From Terriglobus aquaticus (GTDB taxonomy: Bacteria > Acidobacteriota > Terriglobia > Terriglobales > Acidobacteriaceae), in NCBI RefSeq assembly GCF_025685415.1, contig NZ_JAGSYB010000001.1, forward strand, positions 2,170,001 to 2,234,000: a stretch of DNA of 64,000 bases, in the 5' to 3' direction. Shown here one piece after another: positions 24,449 to 32,241 of this stretch. The position numbers were made by a program, and so were the translations under genes. The notes below the pieces were generated by a model that was not told the DNA's origin, did not search any database, and saw only the letters and a list, made by a program, of their open reading frames with translations. Within the stretch, counting starts at the first letter, position 1. Every line of letters starts with the position of its first letter.

Positions 24449-24774
24449 GTCGAATGCTCCTAGCTGAATGTGTGAGCTTTATATCAACGCACAGCCGAAA
24501 TTCCACCAACCTTTTCGCTGTCAGCGAGGATGTTTTCAGCGCGCGGTACACGTGAAGGACCAAACAGTTCTGCCTTGGTCCGGTCCATTACGACGCACAG
24601 AACGAACGGGACGGAACGGGCAGGCCAGAAACGCGTCCCCCCTGTGCCGAGTCCGGCGGGCGTCCTCGCACGTGGGGTAGGGGGTCGAAATCCGTCAGCG
24701 CAGGCGCCCGCCGAGACCGGGCCCCTGGCAATTTTTCGCATCCACAATTCGTTTTTGCGGCTCCAAATACAGAA
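24449..24774. other. Stretch without a supported gene
   Basis: A GC-rich segment with an open minus-strand frame (24484-24747) is present, but it has no ribosome-binding site and an Arg/Pro-rich antisense-like product. It probably carries the promoter of the SLATT-like gene. Confidence 0.4.
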
Positions 24775-24797
24775 GGGCCCCAGCTGCGCTGGAGCCC
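24775..24797 (-). terminator. Terminator of the protease / microprotein transcript
   Basis: On the minus strand GGGCTCCAGC, loop GCA, GCTGGGGCCC make a 10-bp stem with one G-T pair, followed by TTCTGTATTT. It ends the transcript of the genes at 24819 and 25045 before the SLATT-like gene. Confidence 0.7.
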
Positions 24798-24818
24798 TCC
24801 ATAGATTGCGTGATCTTG

Positions 24819-24992
24819 CTACTTCTTCAACGATTCCGCTGCTTTGCGCAGCACTGCGAAATCACGGCTGCCGAGAGGACGAGGTTCGGCGCCTTCTTTC
24901 TTGGAACTTCCAGTCTTGTTGCTCAACTCTCGATATGTCTGCCCGATTCGCGGGGTCCGCAGTGCTTCTCGGTAAAGGACCGTGCTGCTCAT
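24819..24992 (-). CDS. 57-residue basic hypothetical protein
   Basis: An ATG nine bases after AGGAG opens a frame encoding MSSTVLYREALRTPRIGQTY, then RELSNKTGSSKKEGAEPRPL and a helical end (DFAVLRKAAESLKK). It follows the SDH-type protease gene by 52 bases on the same strand and precedes a terminator, so the two are probably co-transcribed. Function unknown; an accessory subunit or substrate of the protease is possible. Confidence 0.55.
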   Translation of the reverse strand: MSSTVLYREALRTPRIGQTYRELSNKTGSSKKEGAEPRPLGSRDFAVLRKAAESLKK

Positions 24993-25044
24993 TTTTGATT
25001 GCTCCTGGTAGTCAGATTGCCAGATCTGCGTCGCGATTCAGCAA

Positions 25045-26004
25045 TTACGATTCAACCGCACCTGCTGCAGGTTGTGCGCCGTCAACAACCGGCGCTTCTT
25101 CGTCATCCTCATGGTCGAGCTTCGGAATTGTCAACGCCAAAAGAAGTGGCTCAGGAGTCGTCAGATGCTTTGGTTCCCAGTGCTCACGAACGAATTCGCC
25201 CAAGGTCACCAAATCTTTAGACGGTTTCTCGACAGATTTGAAGATTTCTGTCGCTTCTTTGCGATCGATAACGAAGCCATGAGTCGGGTAGGCAGCGACG
25301 AGCCTGGCAAGCCCACCGGGCTTCAAATGGTTCGCTCCAAGTCGAGAGCCGTACTCGCTTGCGATGCGCATCGCGCGATCAAATTCTGCAACGCGCATGG
25401 GATCTATTTGACTGAAGATCTCACCGAACAGACTCGTTGCCATCCGCGTCGCGATCTCGGACGCGCCCTTCGTTCCGAAGAGCAAATCTTGATTGAAGCG
25501 CAGTTCTTTGAAGCAGTCCTCGAAATACTTGATCGAAAGATCTCTGATCGATTCGATCGCATGCATGGGCGTGAGACTAGAGCTTCGCTCTCCGACCTCA
25601 TCGCCTTTTCGCAGCTGCACGTCAATAGGCCCAAGTTCGGCAAAGTCGGACATGATCAAGTGGGTAGCGCCAGTTGCGAGAATCGTTCCGGCTGATTTAC
25701 AGCGCGAATCGACGAACAGGTAGAACTTACCGGCGTCCTTCGGCTCGACGTCTGGCTGATCTCCATTGCCACGGTTGATTCCGTACTCTTCTTGCAAGCA
25801 ACGCGCGATTCGATATGCTGCGTTCGGATCGCCACCCAAGGTGGTCAACACAAGCAGCACGTTCGGGCGCTTCTTGTAAGCTTTGCAGCGTGCAATGAAG
25901 TGATCATCGAACGGTCGATCAATCGATCCTACATAGAGGAGGATGTCAGCGTCGTAGGCATCTCTCACTGCCTTTAGAAGCTTTTCAAACACGTTTAGCG
26001 CCAT
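25045..26004 (-). CDS. SDH-family Clp-fold serine protease
   Basis: 319 residues with a ClpP/crotonase-like fold of the serine dehydrogenase proteinase family. Key parts are LLYVGSIDRPFDDHF, VLLVLTTLGGDPNAAYRIAR (oxyanion strand, residues 49-68), VDSRCKSAGTILATGA (nucleophile S104) and IMSDFAELGPIDVQLR, the region that supplies the catalytic His/Lys in relatives. The C-terminal helices (250-300) are family-typical. No signal peptide is present, so it is cytosolic. Related proteases often occur in defence or stress islands. There is no good ribosome-binding site before the ATG. Confidence 0.8.
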   Translation of the reverse strand: MALNVFEKLLKAVRDAYDADILLYVGSIDRPFDDHFIARCKAYKKRPNVLLVLTTLGGDPNAAYRIARCLQEEYGINRGNGDQPDVEPKDAGKFYLFVDSRCKSAGTILATGATHLIMSDFAELGPIDVQLRKGDEVGERSSSLTPMHAIESIRDLSIKYFEDCFKELRFNQDLLFGTKGASEIATRMATSLFGEIFSQIDPMRVAEFDRAMRIASEYGSRLGANHLKPGGLARLVAAYPTHGFVIDRKEATEIFKSVEKPSKDLVTLGEFVREHWEPKHLTTPEPLLLALTIPKLDHEDDEEAPVVDGAQPAAGAVES

Positions 26005-26307
26005 ATGAGTTTGGTGGAAGGGTACCAGCTTTAACGGTTTTGCGTAATTATCCGTCTGAATTCGTCAAGGCACTTTATTCTCTGGTCCAAGCTCCATTGC
26101 GTGCGTAGTGCCAGGTCCGCACGAGCGGGTTCTTCGAAGGGTGCAGGTAGCTGCGGGTCGTCTTGGTCTCGACCTGGTCGAACGTCAGAAGCGCACCGCG
26201 CAACCCTCGACGGCCTCTCTTCGCGGCATCGGCAACGGCTTCCGAGGGAGCGCCGCTGCGTCCGCTTCGACCTGACCCCCGACGCTTACGACAAGCCTTC
26301 AAACTGA
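26005..26307. other. Stretch with possible coding remnant
   Basis: The minus-strand frame 26075-26323 encodes a natural-looking C-terminal piece (LTFDQVETKTTRSYLHPSKN, LVRTWHYARN), but its first half is Arg/Gly-rich and it has no start signal. It may be the tail of a broken gene. No other feature is seen. Confidence 0.3.
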
Positions 26308-26682
26308 CTGCGCTGCCGGCCACGCTATCGTGAGCCGGCGGGCCTCGCGCTCGGCAAGGCTGACCCGCTGGGCCGGCCAGAGTCGGCCGTCGCGACAGTC
26401 GAGAGGCTGATTCGCTCAGCGCACGCCAAGTTGTCAGGGCGCCTAAAACGAATCAGCAGGACCGCTGCGGCCGTCCGCGACGCCAAGGCAGAAGTCGAAA
26501 AGGCCAAAGAGGCGGTCGAGCAGCAGTTCGTTGAAATCGAGAGGCTACGCAAGGAGTTCATCGAAGCCAACGATGTCCAGCAGGTGCACCTGAGCGCACG
26601 GAACGCAGCCGAGGCGCGACTTGCGGAAGCTGAGAAGCGTTACAACTTCTACACCGCCGAAGCCGTGTACCACCCCTTCTAG
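26308..26682 (+). CDS. Coiled-coil phage-type protein, start unclear
   Basis: An open frame after the TGA at 26305-26307 gives ALGKADPLGRPESAVATVER, then a long charged helix with heptad pattern (AEVEKAKEAVEQQFVEIERL) and AEAEKRYNFYTAEAVYHPF. The only possible starts are internal (for example the TTG at 26431), so the 5' end may be missing. It directly precedes the HNH gene (stop followed at once by ATG), an order seen at the left end of phage packaging modules. Confidence 0.4.
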   Translation: MRCRPRYREPAGLALGKADPLGRPESAVATVERLIRSAHAKLSGRLKRISRTAAAVRDAKAEVEKAKEAVEQQFVEIERLRKEFIEANDVQQVHLSARNAAEARLAEAEKRYNFYTAEAVYHPF

Positions 26683-27065
26683 ATGCCGATGCGTGCCGCA
26701 CGTCCGTGCGCGCATCCCGGCTGCCGTGGTACCGCAGCGATCGGACTCTTTTGCAGCTCCCACGCAAACTCCCTTCGCGCGACCCGGCCCTACGACGACT
26801 GGCGCGGATCTCCCCGGGAACGCGGCTACGACCGCGACTGGGCGGTGGTCCGCGTCCAGGCGCTTGAACGGGACAGCTATGAGTGCCAGTGGTGCAAAGC
26901 CCCGGCCGACTCAAGCGCGCCACCGATGTGCACCACATCGTTCCGATCCGGGTCGCTCCCTGGCTCCGCCTGGTCCTGAGCAATCTGGTCTCGCTCTGCA
27001 AAGAGTGCCACTCCAGCATCACAGCCCGGCGCGACTCAACCTTCGCGCACAGGAGATCCGTTTGA
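26683..27065 (+). pseudogene. Phage-type HNH endonuclease, frameshifted
   Basis: The first frame (from ATG 26683) has PCAHPGCRGTAAIGLFCSSH, then RERGYDRDWAVVRVQALERD and YECQWCKAPA. After about 26925 the protein continues in another frame as TDVHHIVPIRVAPWLRLVLS and LVSLCKECHSSITA, which carries the HH and the N/H of the beta-beta-alpha metal site plus the second CxxC. The two parts form one normal HNH nuclease of 125-130 residues of the kind next to terminase genes. One single-base indel breaks it. Confidence 0.75.
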
Positions 27066-27247
27066 CCGCTGCAGGCAAGATCCGCCGAGCCTTCCGTCAC
27101 AAGCACGAGCGCGCCACCATGCTGCGCTACAGCCAAACCCGCGCCGGCCAGCACGCCACCGAGGCGCAGATCCGCGCGGCAAGCCGCCAACTGCTCATGA
27201 ATCACACCGCCGCGCTCCGCCGCGACGGCGTGATTGCCGCACCCTAG
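27062..27247 (+). CDS. 61-residue basic hypothetical protein
   Basis: A TTG start overlaps the stop of the HNH gene (TTGA). The product LTAAGKIRRAFRHKHERATM continues with TRAGQHATEAQIRAASRQLL and ends GVIAAP. It is basic and helical, and its coupling to the HNH gene suggests a phage-derived accessory protein. No family is recognised. Confidence 0.4.
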   Translation: MTAAGKIRRAFRHKHERATMLRYSQTRAGQHATEAQIRAASRQLLMNHTAALRRDGVIAAP

Positions 27248-27265
27248 CAGCCGTGGACTCAATAC

Positions 27266-27817
27266 TTAACTACTTCGAAGCAGCCACTTCGTTACGGCGT
27301 AGAGTAGAGACCGTGCAGCGTAAGCACAGGCCAGCAAGACATGCCACCAGTAATAGATCTTTGCAGCGCGTGGTCCAAATTCTGGCACGAGGATGGTTGT
27401 AAATTCCTCTTCTAAGTCGCCGACCAGACCTTCGCGAAACCGGCCAGGCACGAGAAGCAGCAGATACTTAGCGGCTTTGGGCGGCTTTTGAGCCTGTCTC
27501 AGCTCGTCAGGCAACCCAGCGTGATGACCCAGAGTTATGGCTTGGAGGGACATGCTGGCGTGCTTCGAGAGCGTTACAGCGAACTTGAAGAACTGAAGCG
27601 CAAGTCTGACCTTGAGTGACTCGCTGCTTGTGATTTGCTGTCCAGCAATGGTATGGAAGTGTTCTGCATCGATCACATGCAGGTCGGCGCTGATCCGCGA
27701 ATGCCCTTGTTCATACACGTACAGATTCCCGTGTTGCTTCCTTACCGCCTCGTCGAGGAACACATAGGATCCGTGGACAAATTCTGCATTGTTCGATTCC
27801 TTTTTCGCTCGCCCCAT
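27266..27817 (-). CDS. Protein with permease-prefix-like segment
   Basis: 183 residues, starting one base into the PadR stop codon (TAATG) with GGAGGTG upstream. Residues 120-165 (LLLLVPGRFREGLVGDLEEE, FGPRAAKIYYWWHVLLACAY) match the prefix that precedes FtsX/MacB-type permeases controlled by PadR in Acidobacteriota. Here the protein ends after the first hydrophobic helix and no permease follows, so it is either a truncated derivative or an independent regulator. The N-terminal 110 residues are unfamiliar. Confidence 0.6.
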   Translation of the reverse strand: MGRAKKESNNAEFVHGSYVFLDEAVRKQHGNLYVYEQGHSRISADLHVIDAEHFHTIAGQQITSSESLKVRLALQFFKFAVTLSKHASMSLQAITLGHHAGLPDELRQAQKPPKAAKYLLLLVPGRFREGLVGDLEEEFTTILVPEFGPRAAKIYYWWHVLLACAYAARSLLYAVTKWLLRSS

Positions 27818-28149
27818 TACGCACCTCCAAAGAGAGGTTCGAGCCCATGGGCCATCGCGGCTCTGGCTGCATAAGAATTGCGCAGTCCAGCTTGGCCAGC
27901 CGCCTCGACTTTGAAGAACTTCTTGGCTCGACCTCCCCGCTCTGGAGTGGATTCACCATAGCGAGATGAAACGAAACCCTTCTGCTCCATGCGGTCCAAT
28001 GTGGTTGATATGGCCCCTATCGAACACGAGCGACCGATCCTCGCTTGGATCTCTTGCTGTATCGCGAATCCATAAGCGTTCGCACCCAATCGAAGGACCG
28101 CCAAGAGGACGATCTGTTCAAATTCACCTAACCAATCCTTTTCTGACAT
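27817..28149 (-). CDS. PadR-family transcriptional regulator
   Basis: 110 residues from the ATG at 28149, seven bases after GAGGTG; a GTG two codons upstream is too close to that site. It has the PadR winged helix: LGEFEQIVLLAVLRLGANAY, GFAIQQEIQ, GAISTTLDRMEQKGFVSSRY and GGRAKKFFKVEAAG. PadR proteins repress their own operon. The palindrome over the promoter (28166-28180) is the likely operator. It is translationally coupled to the permease-prefix protein. Confidence 0.9.
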   Translation of the reverse strand: MSEKDWLGEFEQIVLLAVLRLGANAYGFAIQQEIQARIGRSCSIGAISTTLDRMEQKGFVSSRYGESTPERGGRAKKFFKVEAAGQAGLRNSYAARAAMAHGLEPLFGGA

Positions 28150-28165
28150 CGGCACCCACCTCGCT

Positions 28166-28201
28166 TACTACAATGTAGTAAATGATTGTAGTGGTGGTCA
28201 A
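28166..28201 (-). promoter_or_regulatory. PadR promoter with palindromic operator
   Basis: TACTACA-A-TGTAGTA at 28166-28180 is a perfect 7+1+7 palindrome, and an extra half site TTGTAGT lies at 28186-28192. On the minus strand TTGACC (28196-28201) with an 18-base gap to TACATT can serve as promoter, so the palindrome covers the -10 region and start point. Confidence 0.7.
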
Positions 28202-28224
28202 GTCTTCCATTCAAAGCCGCGCGC

Positions 28225-28327
28225 CTTTAGTCGCGCGGTAAGACAAAAGACCGTGGCTGTGGTCGCAGCTCCTCATGCCGCTGGACCCGCTTCGGCGTAG
28301 ATCCCGGGGAGATGCACCACAGCCACA
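28225..28327 (-). terminator. Inverted repeats after the gene at 28341
   Basis: GTGGCTGTGGT (28254-28264) and ACCACAGCCAC (28317-28327) are perfect 11-bp inverted arms 52 bases apart. A second hairpin with CCGCGCG and CGCGCGG arms lies just beyond, around 28218-28239. Both are downstream of the minus-strand gene ending at 28341 and may end its transcript; the wide loop is unusual. Confidence 0.4.
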
Positions 28328-28340
28328 GGTGCCGCTTCGA

Positions 28341-28523
28341 TCAGAGCTCGACTCCTTGCACCGTCTGCCGGAAATCTTTTTCCTGAAGCGCCTTGGCGAT
28401 CTTGAGCACATCCTCACGAAGAAGTGTCAGAGCTTCCTTGAGATTTTCGCCAGCAAATTCCTCGCGCTCGACGTCTTCGAGTCTTTGTTCCATGGCCTTG
28501 ATGTCTAATTCCGAAAGCGGCAT
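28341..28523 (-). CDS. 60-residue coiled-coil protein
   Basis: The ATG is preceded by TAGGAGGAG at ideal distance. The product MPLSELDIKAMEQRLEDVER, then EEFAGENLKEALTLLREDVL and KIAKALQEKD is almost entirely amphipathic helix with heptad spacing. No family is recognised. It is divergent from the terminase small-subunit gene (32 bases between starts). Confidence 0.6.
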   Translation of the reverse strand: MPLSELDIKAMEQRLEDVEREEFAGENLKEALTLLREDVLKIAKALQEKDFRQTVQGVEL

Positions 28524-28555
28524 TGCCTCTCCTCCTAAGTAGCTCTTGAAAGTGT

Positions 28556-28987
28556 ATGCCGCGACCTCAGACCCCTATCTCCATCGGTGAAGCCACAGGC
28601 GCTAAAGAGCACAACCCTGGCCGCTACGAAGGGCGCAAAAACGCTCCGAAGCCGGATCCGGAGCTGGGCCCCGCGCCGAACTACTTCGACGACGTCGATC
28701 GAGACTTCTGGAACGAGGTCGCCGGGACGACGGCGCCTGGTGTCCTTACCAAAGCCGATCGCATCCTGGTCGAAGTCACGGCCAGGCTCCTCCGCAAATT
28801 CCGCGACAAGAATCCCCAGACGGGCGGTCTGAAGCCGGTCGAACTGGGTCACCTCCGCGCATGCCTGGGCAGCATGGGCCTCGCTCCCGCCGATCGTGGC
28901 CGGGTGACTGGTTCCGATGCCTCGAAGAAAGAAGCAGACGCCGCCGAGCGCTTCCTCGCTCGACGAAAAGATACGGCCGTCAACTGA
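28556..28987 (+). CDS. Phage terminase small subunit
   Basis: 143 residues of the P27-like terminase small-subunit type: a flexible N-terminus (GRYEGRKNAPKPDPELGPAP), then YFDDVDRDFWNEVAGTTAPG, LTKADRILVEVTARLLRKFR, and LGHLRACLGSMGLAPADRGR. The small subunit binds the packaging site and regulates the large subunit. The gene looks intact, while the large subunit next to it is broken, so packaging is not functional here. Confidence 0.8.
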   Translation: MPRPQTPISIGEATGAKEHNPGRYEGRKNAPKPDPELGPAPNYFDDVDRDFWNEVAGTTAPGVLTKADRILVEVTARLLRKFRDKNPQTGGLKPVELGHLRACLGSMGLAPADRGRVTGSDASKKEADAAERFLARRKDTAVN

Positions 28988-29500
28988 CGTAAGCCTGACC
29001 GCAACCGTGGTCCAGATCGATCCGCGCGTCCAGCACGCGCTCGACGCGATCGATTACGCCGAACGGATCCATCGCGGCGACATCCCTGCCTGCATGTGGG
29101 TGCGCCTCGCGTATGAGCGCTTCCTCAAGGACCCGAAGAGAGCAAGGATCCGGCTTACCCCTACCGCTTCGATTACGAAGCGGCCGGCGACATCTGCGAG
29201 TGGCTGGAGCTCATGCCGCACGTGGACGGCAACTGGGGCTCGCCGACGATCGTTCTCGAGCTCTGGCAGAAGTTCATCTGGCCAACGTCTTTGGCTGGCT
29301 CGGCAAGGAAGACGGCCTCCGGCGTTTTCAGAAGGTCTACATCTCCGTCCCGCGTAAGAACGCGAAGACGACGATGGTGGCCTGCGTCCTGCTGTATTGC
29401 CTCCTCTGCGACGGCGAACATGGCGCGCAGGTCTATGATGGCACCAACAAGCTCGAACAGGCGGATGCTGCCTGCTCTCGCACCGCGTGGGCATAGGCAG
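28988..29500 (+). pseudogene. Phage terminase large subunit, frameshifted and truncated
   Basis: Three frames must be joined: DPRVQHALDAIDYAERIHRG to YERFLKDPKR; then YPYRFDYEAAGDICEWLELM to LELWQKFIW; then ANVFGWLGKEDGLRRFQKVY and ISVPRKNAKTTMVACVLLYC. The last carries the Walker A-like PRKNAKTT of the packaging ATPase. The sequence ends after NKLEQA near 29463, where it meets an exostosin gene read from the other strand. The rest of the ATPase domain and the whole nuclease domain (over 350 residues) are gone. Confidence 0.8.
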
Positions 29501-30096
29501 AACTTTGATCGAGCCAAGATCTGTGCAAAGCGTCGTTCCCGCTCTTCGCGGTCCCCTGGCGCGCAGCTCCAATAGTTGAAGCCTGACGTGTCTTCGAGAA
29601 GAACATCCGCCCTCTGAAATCTTGTTGCAAGCAAGTGCCGCCGTACCGGATGAGACATGCGCCCCGTGAAGCTGAAGAGCAGATCCTTCGAGGTCGCAGC
29701 CTGGCACTGGACCGCGGCGATGTGGTGGCCCGAGAGCTCGTATGAACCCGTGACGCACCGGCCTTTATTCCACCAACACGCTTGCGCCGACTCGTAGATC
29801 CCGCGATTGAAGAGCACGGGAGTGTCGCGATATGAGACGGTAAAGCACTTCTCCGGAAAGCGATCGATGAGGGGCTGGTGGATTGTCTGCGCGACGTACT
29901 CCTCCTGGCCCATCTCGTTGCCGATGCCGCCTATGAGGATCAGATCGGCCGCTTCCGGCGTATCTATTAGCGGGTGGCGGCCATCGGAGCAGCTGTGCAC
30001 GCGTTTCAGGTTGGTGGCGACCTTCTCCGCTTCTGCGTTGGGATAAGCCGCGAGAAAGATCTTCTGAGGCGCAGTTCTGCCGTTGTAGTCGGCCAT
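29463..30096 (-). pseudogene. Exostosin-like glycosyltransferase, 3'-truncated
   Basis: From the ATG at 30096 the protein begins MADYNGRTAPQKIFLAAYPN and contains the exostosin (GT47) region: LLFSFTGRMSHPVRRHLLAT and FAQILARSKFCLCPRGARAG, ending SIRLFE. In relatives SxRLFE is followed by the nucleotide-binding GxxPVI segment. Here the frame runs on into antisense terminase sequence to 29173, so about 80-100 C-terminal residues are missing. The junction falls in GCTCGAACAGGCGGATGCT. The transferase site is incomplete and the gene is probably inactive. Confidence 0.65.
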
Positions 30097-30198
30097 GTGT
30101 ACCCGCGAACCTTTCTGCTTTGTCGTGTTCTGAGCGTGGTGGGCTACGCAGCCCAATGGTGAGCAGCGGGAGCCCGTTCTAAGCAGCCCCTAGATCAG

Positions 30199-30741
30199 TT
30201 AGGCGGCTAGGAACTCGTCGAAGTGCTTCTGGTTCCCAGGTGGTCGAGCGTTCGGCTTACTAACAACTGTCTGCACACGGCTTTCGGCAAGAAGGCGGGA
30301 CGCCATACCACCGCTTCCCAGACGCTTCAGCATGTCCCCTAAGTCCCGCGAATCGAGCGACCGCGAAGCCCAATGCACGAGACGGAGAAAGCCAGCATCG
30401 CTCATGCAGCCCTTACGCTGATTGCAGGAAGCGCAGCTCAGAGCTAAGTTGTGCAGGCCGAGTGGACCGAACCAGGGCCATCCGAACGGGATTCGATGAT
30501 CGACCACGAAGGTTGAGACGTTCAGGAAGCAATTGCAATACGCGCACTGGACGACACGCTCCAGACTGCCTAAACGAGAAAGCAACCACGTCGAGAACTG
30601 CTGTTGCGTGAAGGGCAGGCAGGCGCCGGCAAAAGCGAGCTTTGCGGAGTCGGCTCGCCTCCCTGCTACCCGCTTCCCCATGAAGAAGTAGATCGCGGAT
30701 GCGCGATCGTCAAAGATCCGCTGAAGTTCTGCTGAAGGCAT
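30199..30741 (-). CDS. HNH endonuclease
   Basis: 180 residues. The metal-binding beta-beta-alpha fold is at about 80-135: CAYCNCFLNVSTFVVDHRIP, then GLHNLALSCASCNQRKG, with both CxxC pairs, the catalytic His of DHRIP and the Asn of HNLALSC. The N-terminal 75 residues are a helical domain of unknown role. It is the third gene of an operon (30939 and 31874 upstream, ten bases from the previous stop). The 5'-AND domain order does not match homing or packaging HNH proteins exactly; a defence or mobile-element role is possible. Confidence 0.8.
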   Translation of the reverse strand: MPSAELQRIFDDRASAIYFFMGKRVAGRRADSAKLAFAGACLPFTQQQFSTWLLSRLGSLERVVQCAYCNCFLNVSTFVVDHRIPFGWPWFGPLGLHNLALSCASCNQRKGCMSDAGFLRLVHWASRSLDSRDLGDMLKRLGSGGMASRLLAESRVQTVVSKPNARPPGNQKHFDEFLAA

Positions 30742-30750
30742 GGCGAACGC

Positions 30751-30939
30751 TCACGCTTCCGCTTCAGCAGACGCGCCAGCGAAGATCAGGGCGCTCGCGT
30801 TCTCTGCACGCGGCTGTGCGCTTCGCCGGACAACCGCCAGCATCGGAACACTCTTGCTGCCTACGAGTAGTTCCAGAGGCAGATCGCGCTCCGCTTTGCG
30901 CGTGCTGCTCCATACGTCGCGAAGGGTGAGCGGCTTCAT
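30751..30939 (-). CDS. 62-residue hypothetical protein, middle gene of HNH operon
   Basis: The start ATG overlaps the stop of the 312-residue gene (ATGA), and the stop lies ten bases before the HNH start. Product: MKPLTLRDVWSSTRKAERDL, PLELLVGSKSVPMLAVVRRS and an Ala-rich end. It is amphipathic and mildly basic. Tight coupling on both sides implies it is needed in fixed ratio with the neighbours. No family is recognised. Confidence 0.55.
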   Translation of the reverse strand: MKPLTLRDVWSSTRKAERDLPLELLVGSKSVPMLAVVRRSAQPRAENASALIFAGASAEAEA

Positions 30940-31874
30940 GCGGCCTTCCGTGCGGAGCGCTTTGCCGCACCGTGTGTATCCGCATTGCACCACACGACAC
31001 CGATCGGGATGGCGGAACTCGTGAAAGAGCCATGCTTCATTGTGGTGTAGCCGTCATTGGTGACACGCAACAGATGCAGCACTGCATCAGCGTCCATCGC
31101 TAGGATCACGTCGCCGCTCTGGATTTGCCTTTGGACATGAATGCCCACAGTGCGTTCAGCGACATCTTCGGTTGCGCGACCCCACATGGCTTTGTCAAGG
31201 ATTTTGAGACCAAAGTGCGTCTCAGGTGTCGGACTCGGCGTCGAATCCGGCGATTTGCCGGAATAGACGAAGAGGCCGTCCCACCAAGAAGTCTCGAATC
31301 GTTTGGCGTTCTTCGTTGCGGACTTCAAGCTCGCGCCACGGGTACCTGAGCCGCCCTGCGTGAAGTAGACAATCCCATCTTCTCCCTGTAGCAACGCTGT
31401 GTACGGAGTCGCGCAGCCGACCACGGTGATCTCGAGTACGAGATCTTCGCCGACCGGGCCCTCTGTCCAAGACTGGAAAGCGTCGACGTCTGGTGTGAGG
31501 CAAATCCGACCCTCTGCGGTCTTGGTGAAACGGCGAATCACCTGGCAATCGCAAACGTGCAATTCGTCTGGCCAGCAGCCACCCTGCTCCGCAATGGCCT
31601 CTTCTTCGGGCTTACCGCGCTTGCGGAGCGACACGTAAGCGCAAACAACATCGCCAGGTTCGGGTTCACGCTTTTCGTCGAAGATGATGTAGCGGTCTTT
31701 GGGGTGAGCTGTCCCCATCGCATCATTCGAGGGAGCGGCAGCACCGAAGTCATGCCGGCCAAGCCGGCGACCTTCGATGAAGCCGAAAGGTCTTGCAAGC
31801 ACGAAGTCGCTCGTTTCATCTTGGGACGTCGTCTGAGTGGGTTTGGTCGTACTGATAACTTGAAGGGTAGCCAT
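30936..31874 (-). CDS. 312-residue hypothetical protein, first gene of HNH operon
   Basis: TAGGAG lies seven bases before the ATG. After a low-complexity N-terminus the protein has YIIFDEKREPEPGDVVCAYV, which resembles the strand-turn of S24/LexA-like or phage repressor peptidase domains, then DELHVCDCQVIRRF, DLVLEITVVGCATPYTALLQ, and WWDGLFVYSGKSPDSTPSPT. A second similar element (IQSGDVILAMDADAVLHLLR) occurs near residue 255. I cannot identify catalytic Ser and Lys, so the resemblance may only be structural. It leads the operon 31874-30199. Confidence 0.5.
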   Translation of the reverse strand: MATLQVISTTKPTQTTSQDETSDFVLARPFGFIEGRRLGRHDFGAAAPSNDAMGTAHPKDRYIIFDEKREPEPGDVVCAYVSLRKRGKPEEEAIAEQGGCWPDELHVCDCQVIRRFTKTAEGRICLTPDVDAFQSWTEGPVGEDLVLEITVVGCATPYTALLQGEDGIVYFTQGGSGTRGASLKSATKNAKRFETSWWDGLFVYSGKSPDSTPSPTPETHFGLKILDKAMWGRATEDVAERTVGIHVQRQIQSGDVILAMDADAVLHLLRVTNDGYTTMKHGSFTSSAIPIGVVWCNADTHGAAKRSARKAA

Positions 31875-32241
31875 GGGAGTCTCCTATCGACTTCTGTGGT
31901 TAGCCCCTTCGAGTGGTCGCACACTCGGACGGGGCGGTTAAGGTTGAGGCGCCGCGATGACGCCTATCCGATCTGATGAAGGGGCAGGTTTGGGGGCATG
32001 CTGCCAACGTCGATAATCAGAACGCCTGTGACTACAAGGATTTTCCGCTTCTATTCGTTAGCACTCACCGCCACCACAATCGCCCTTAGATGAAGCGCGT
32101 GCTCTGCTCGCAGAGAGCATCGATCCCGTTCGCCCACTCATAAGCTGCGAAGCGGACGCGACGCAGCGGACGCCAGTAAGTTCGGATCCATCGAACGGAA
32201 GAGGTTTGCATAGACAGGAGCGGTCTGGGCTGTCAACGCTG
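31875..32241. other. Intergenic stretch, nothing recognised
   Basis: No frame with a start signal and no clear hairpin or repeat is seen. It marks the border between the accessory region and the mostly intact genes to the right. Confidence 0.5.

Noticed and set aside
24484-24747. 87-codon minus-strand gene upstream of the SLATT-like gene
   Set aside because: No ribosome-binding site, Arg/Pro/Gly-rich product and no recognisable domain.
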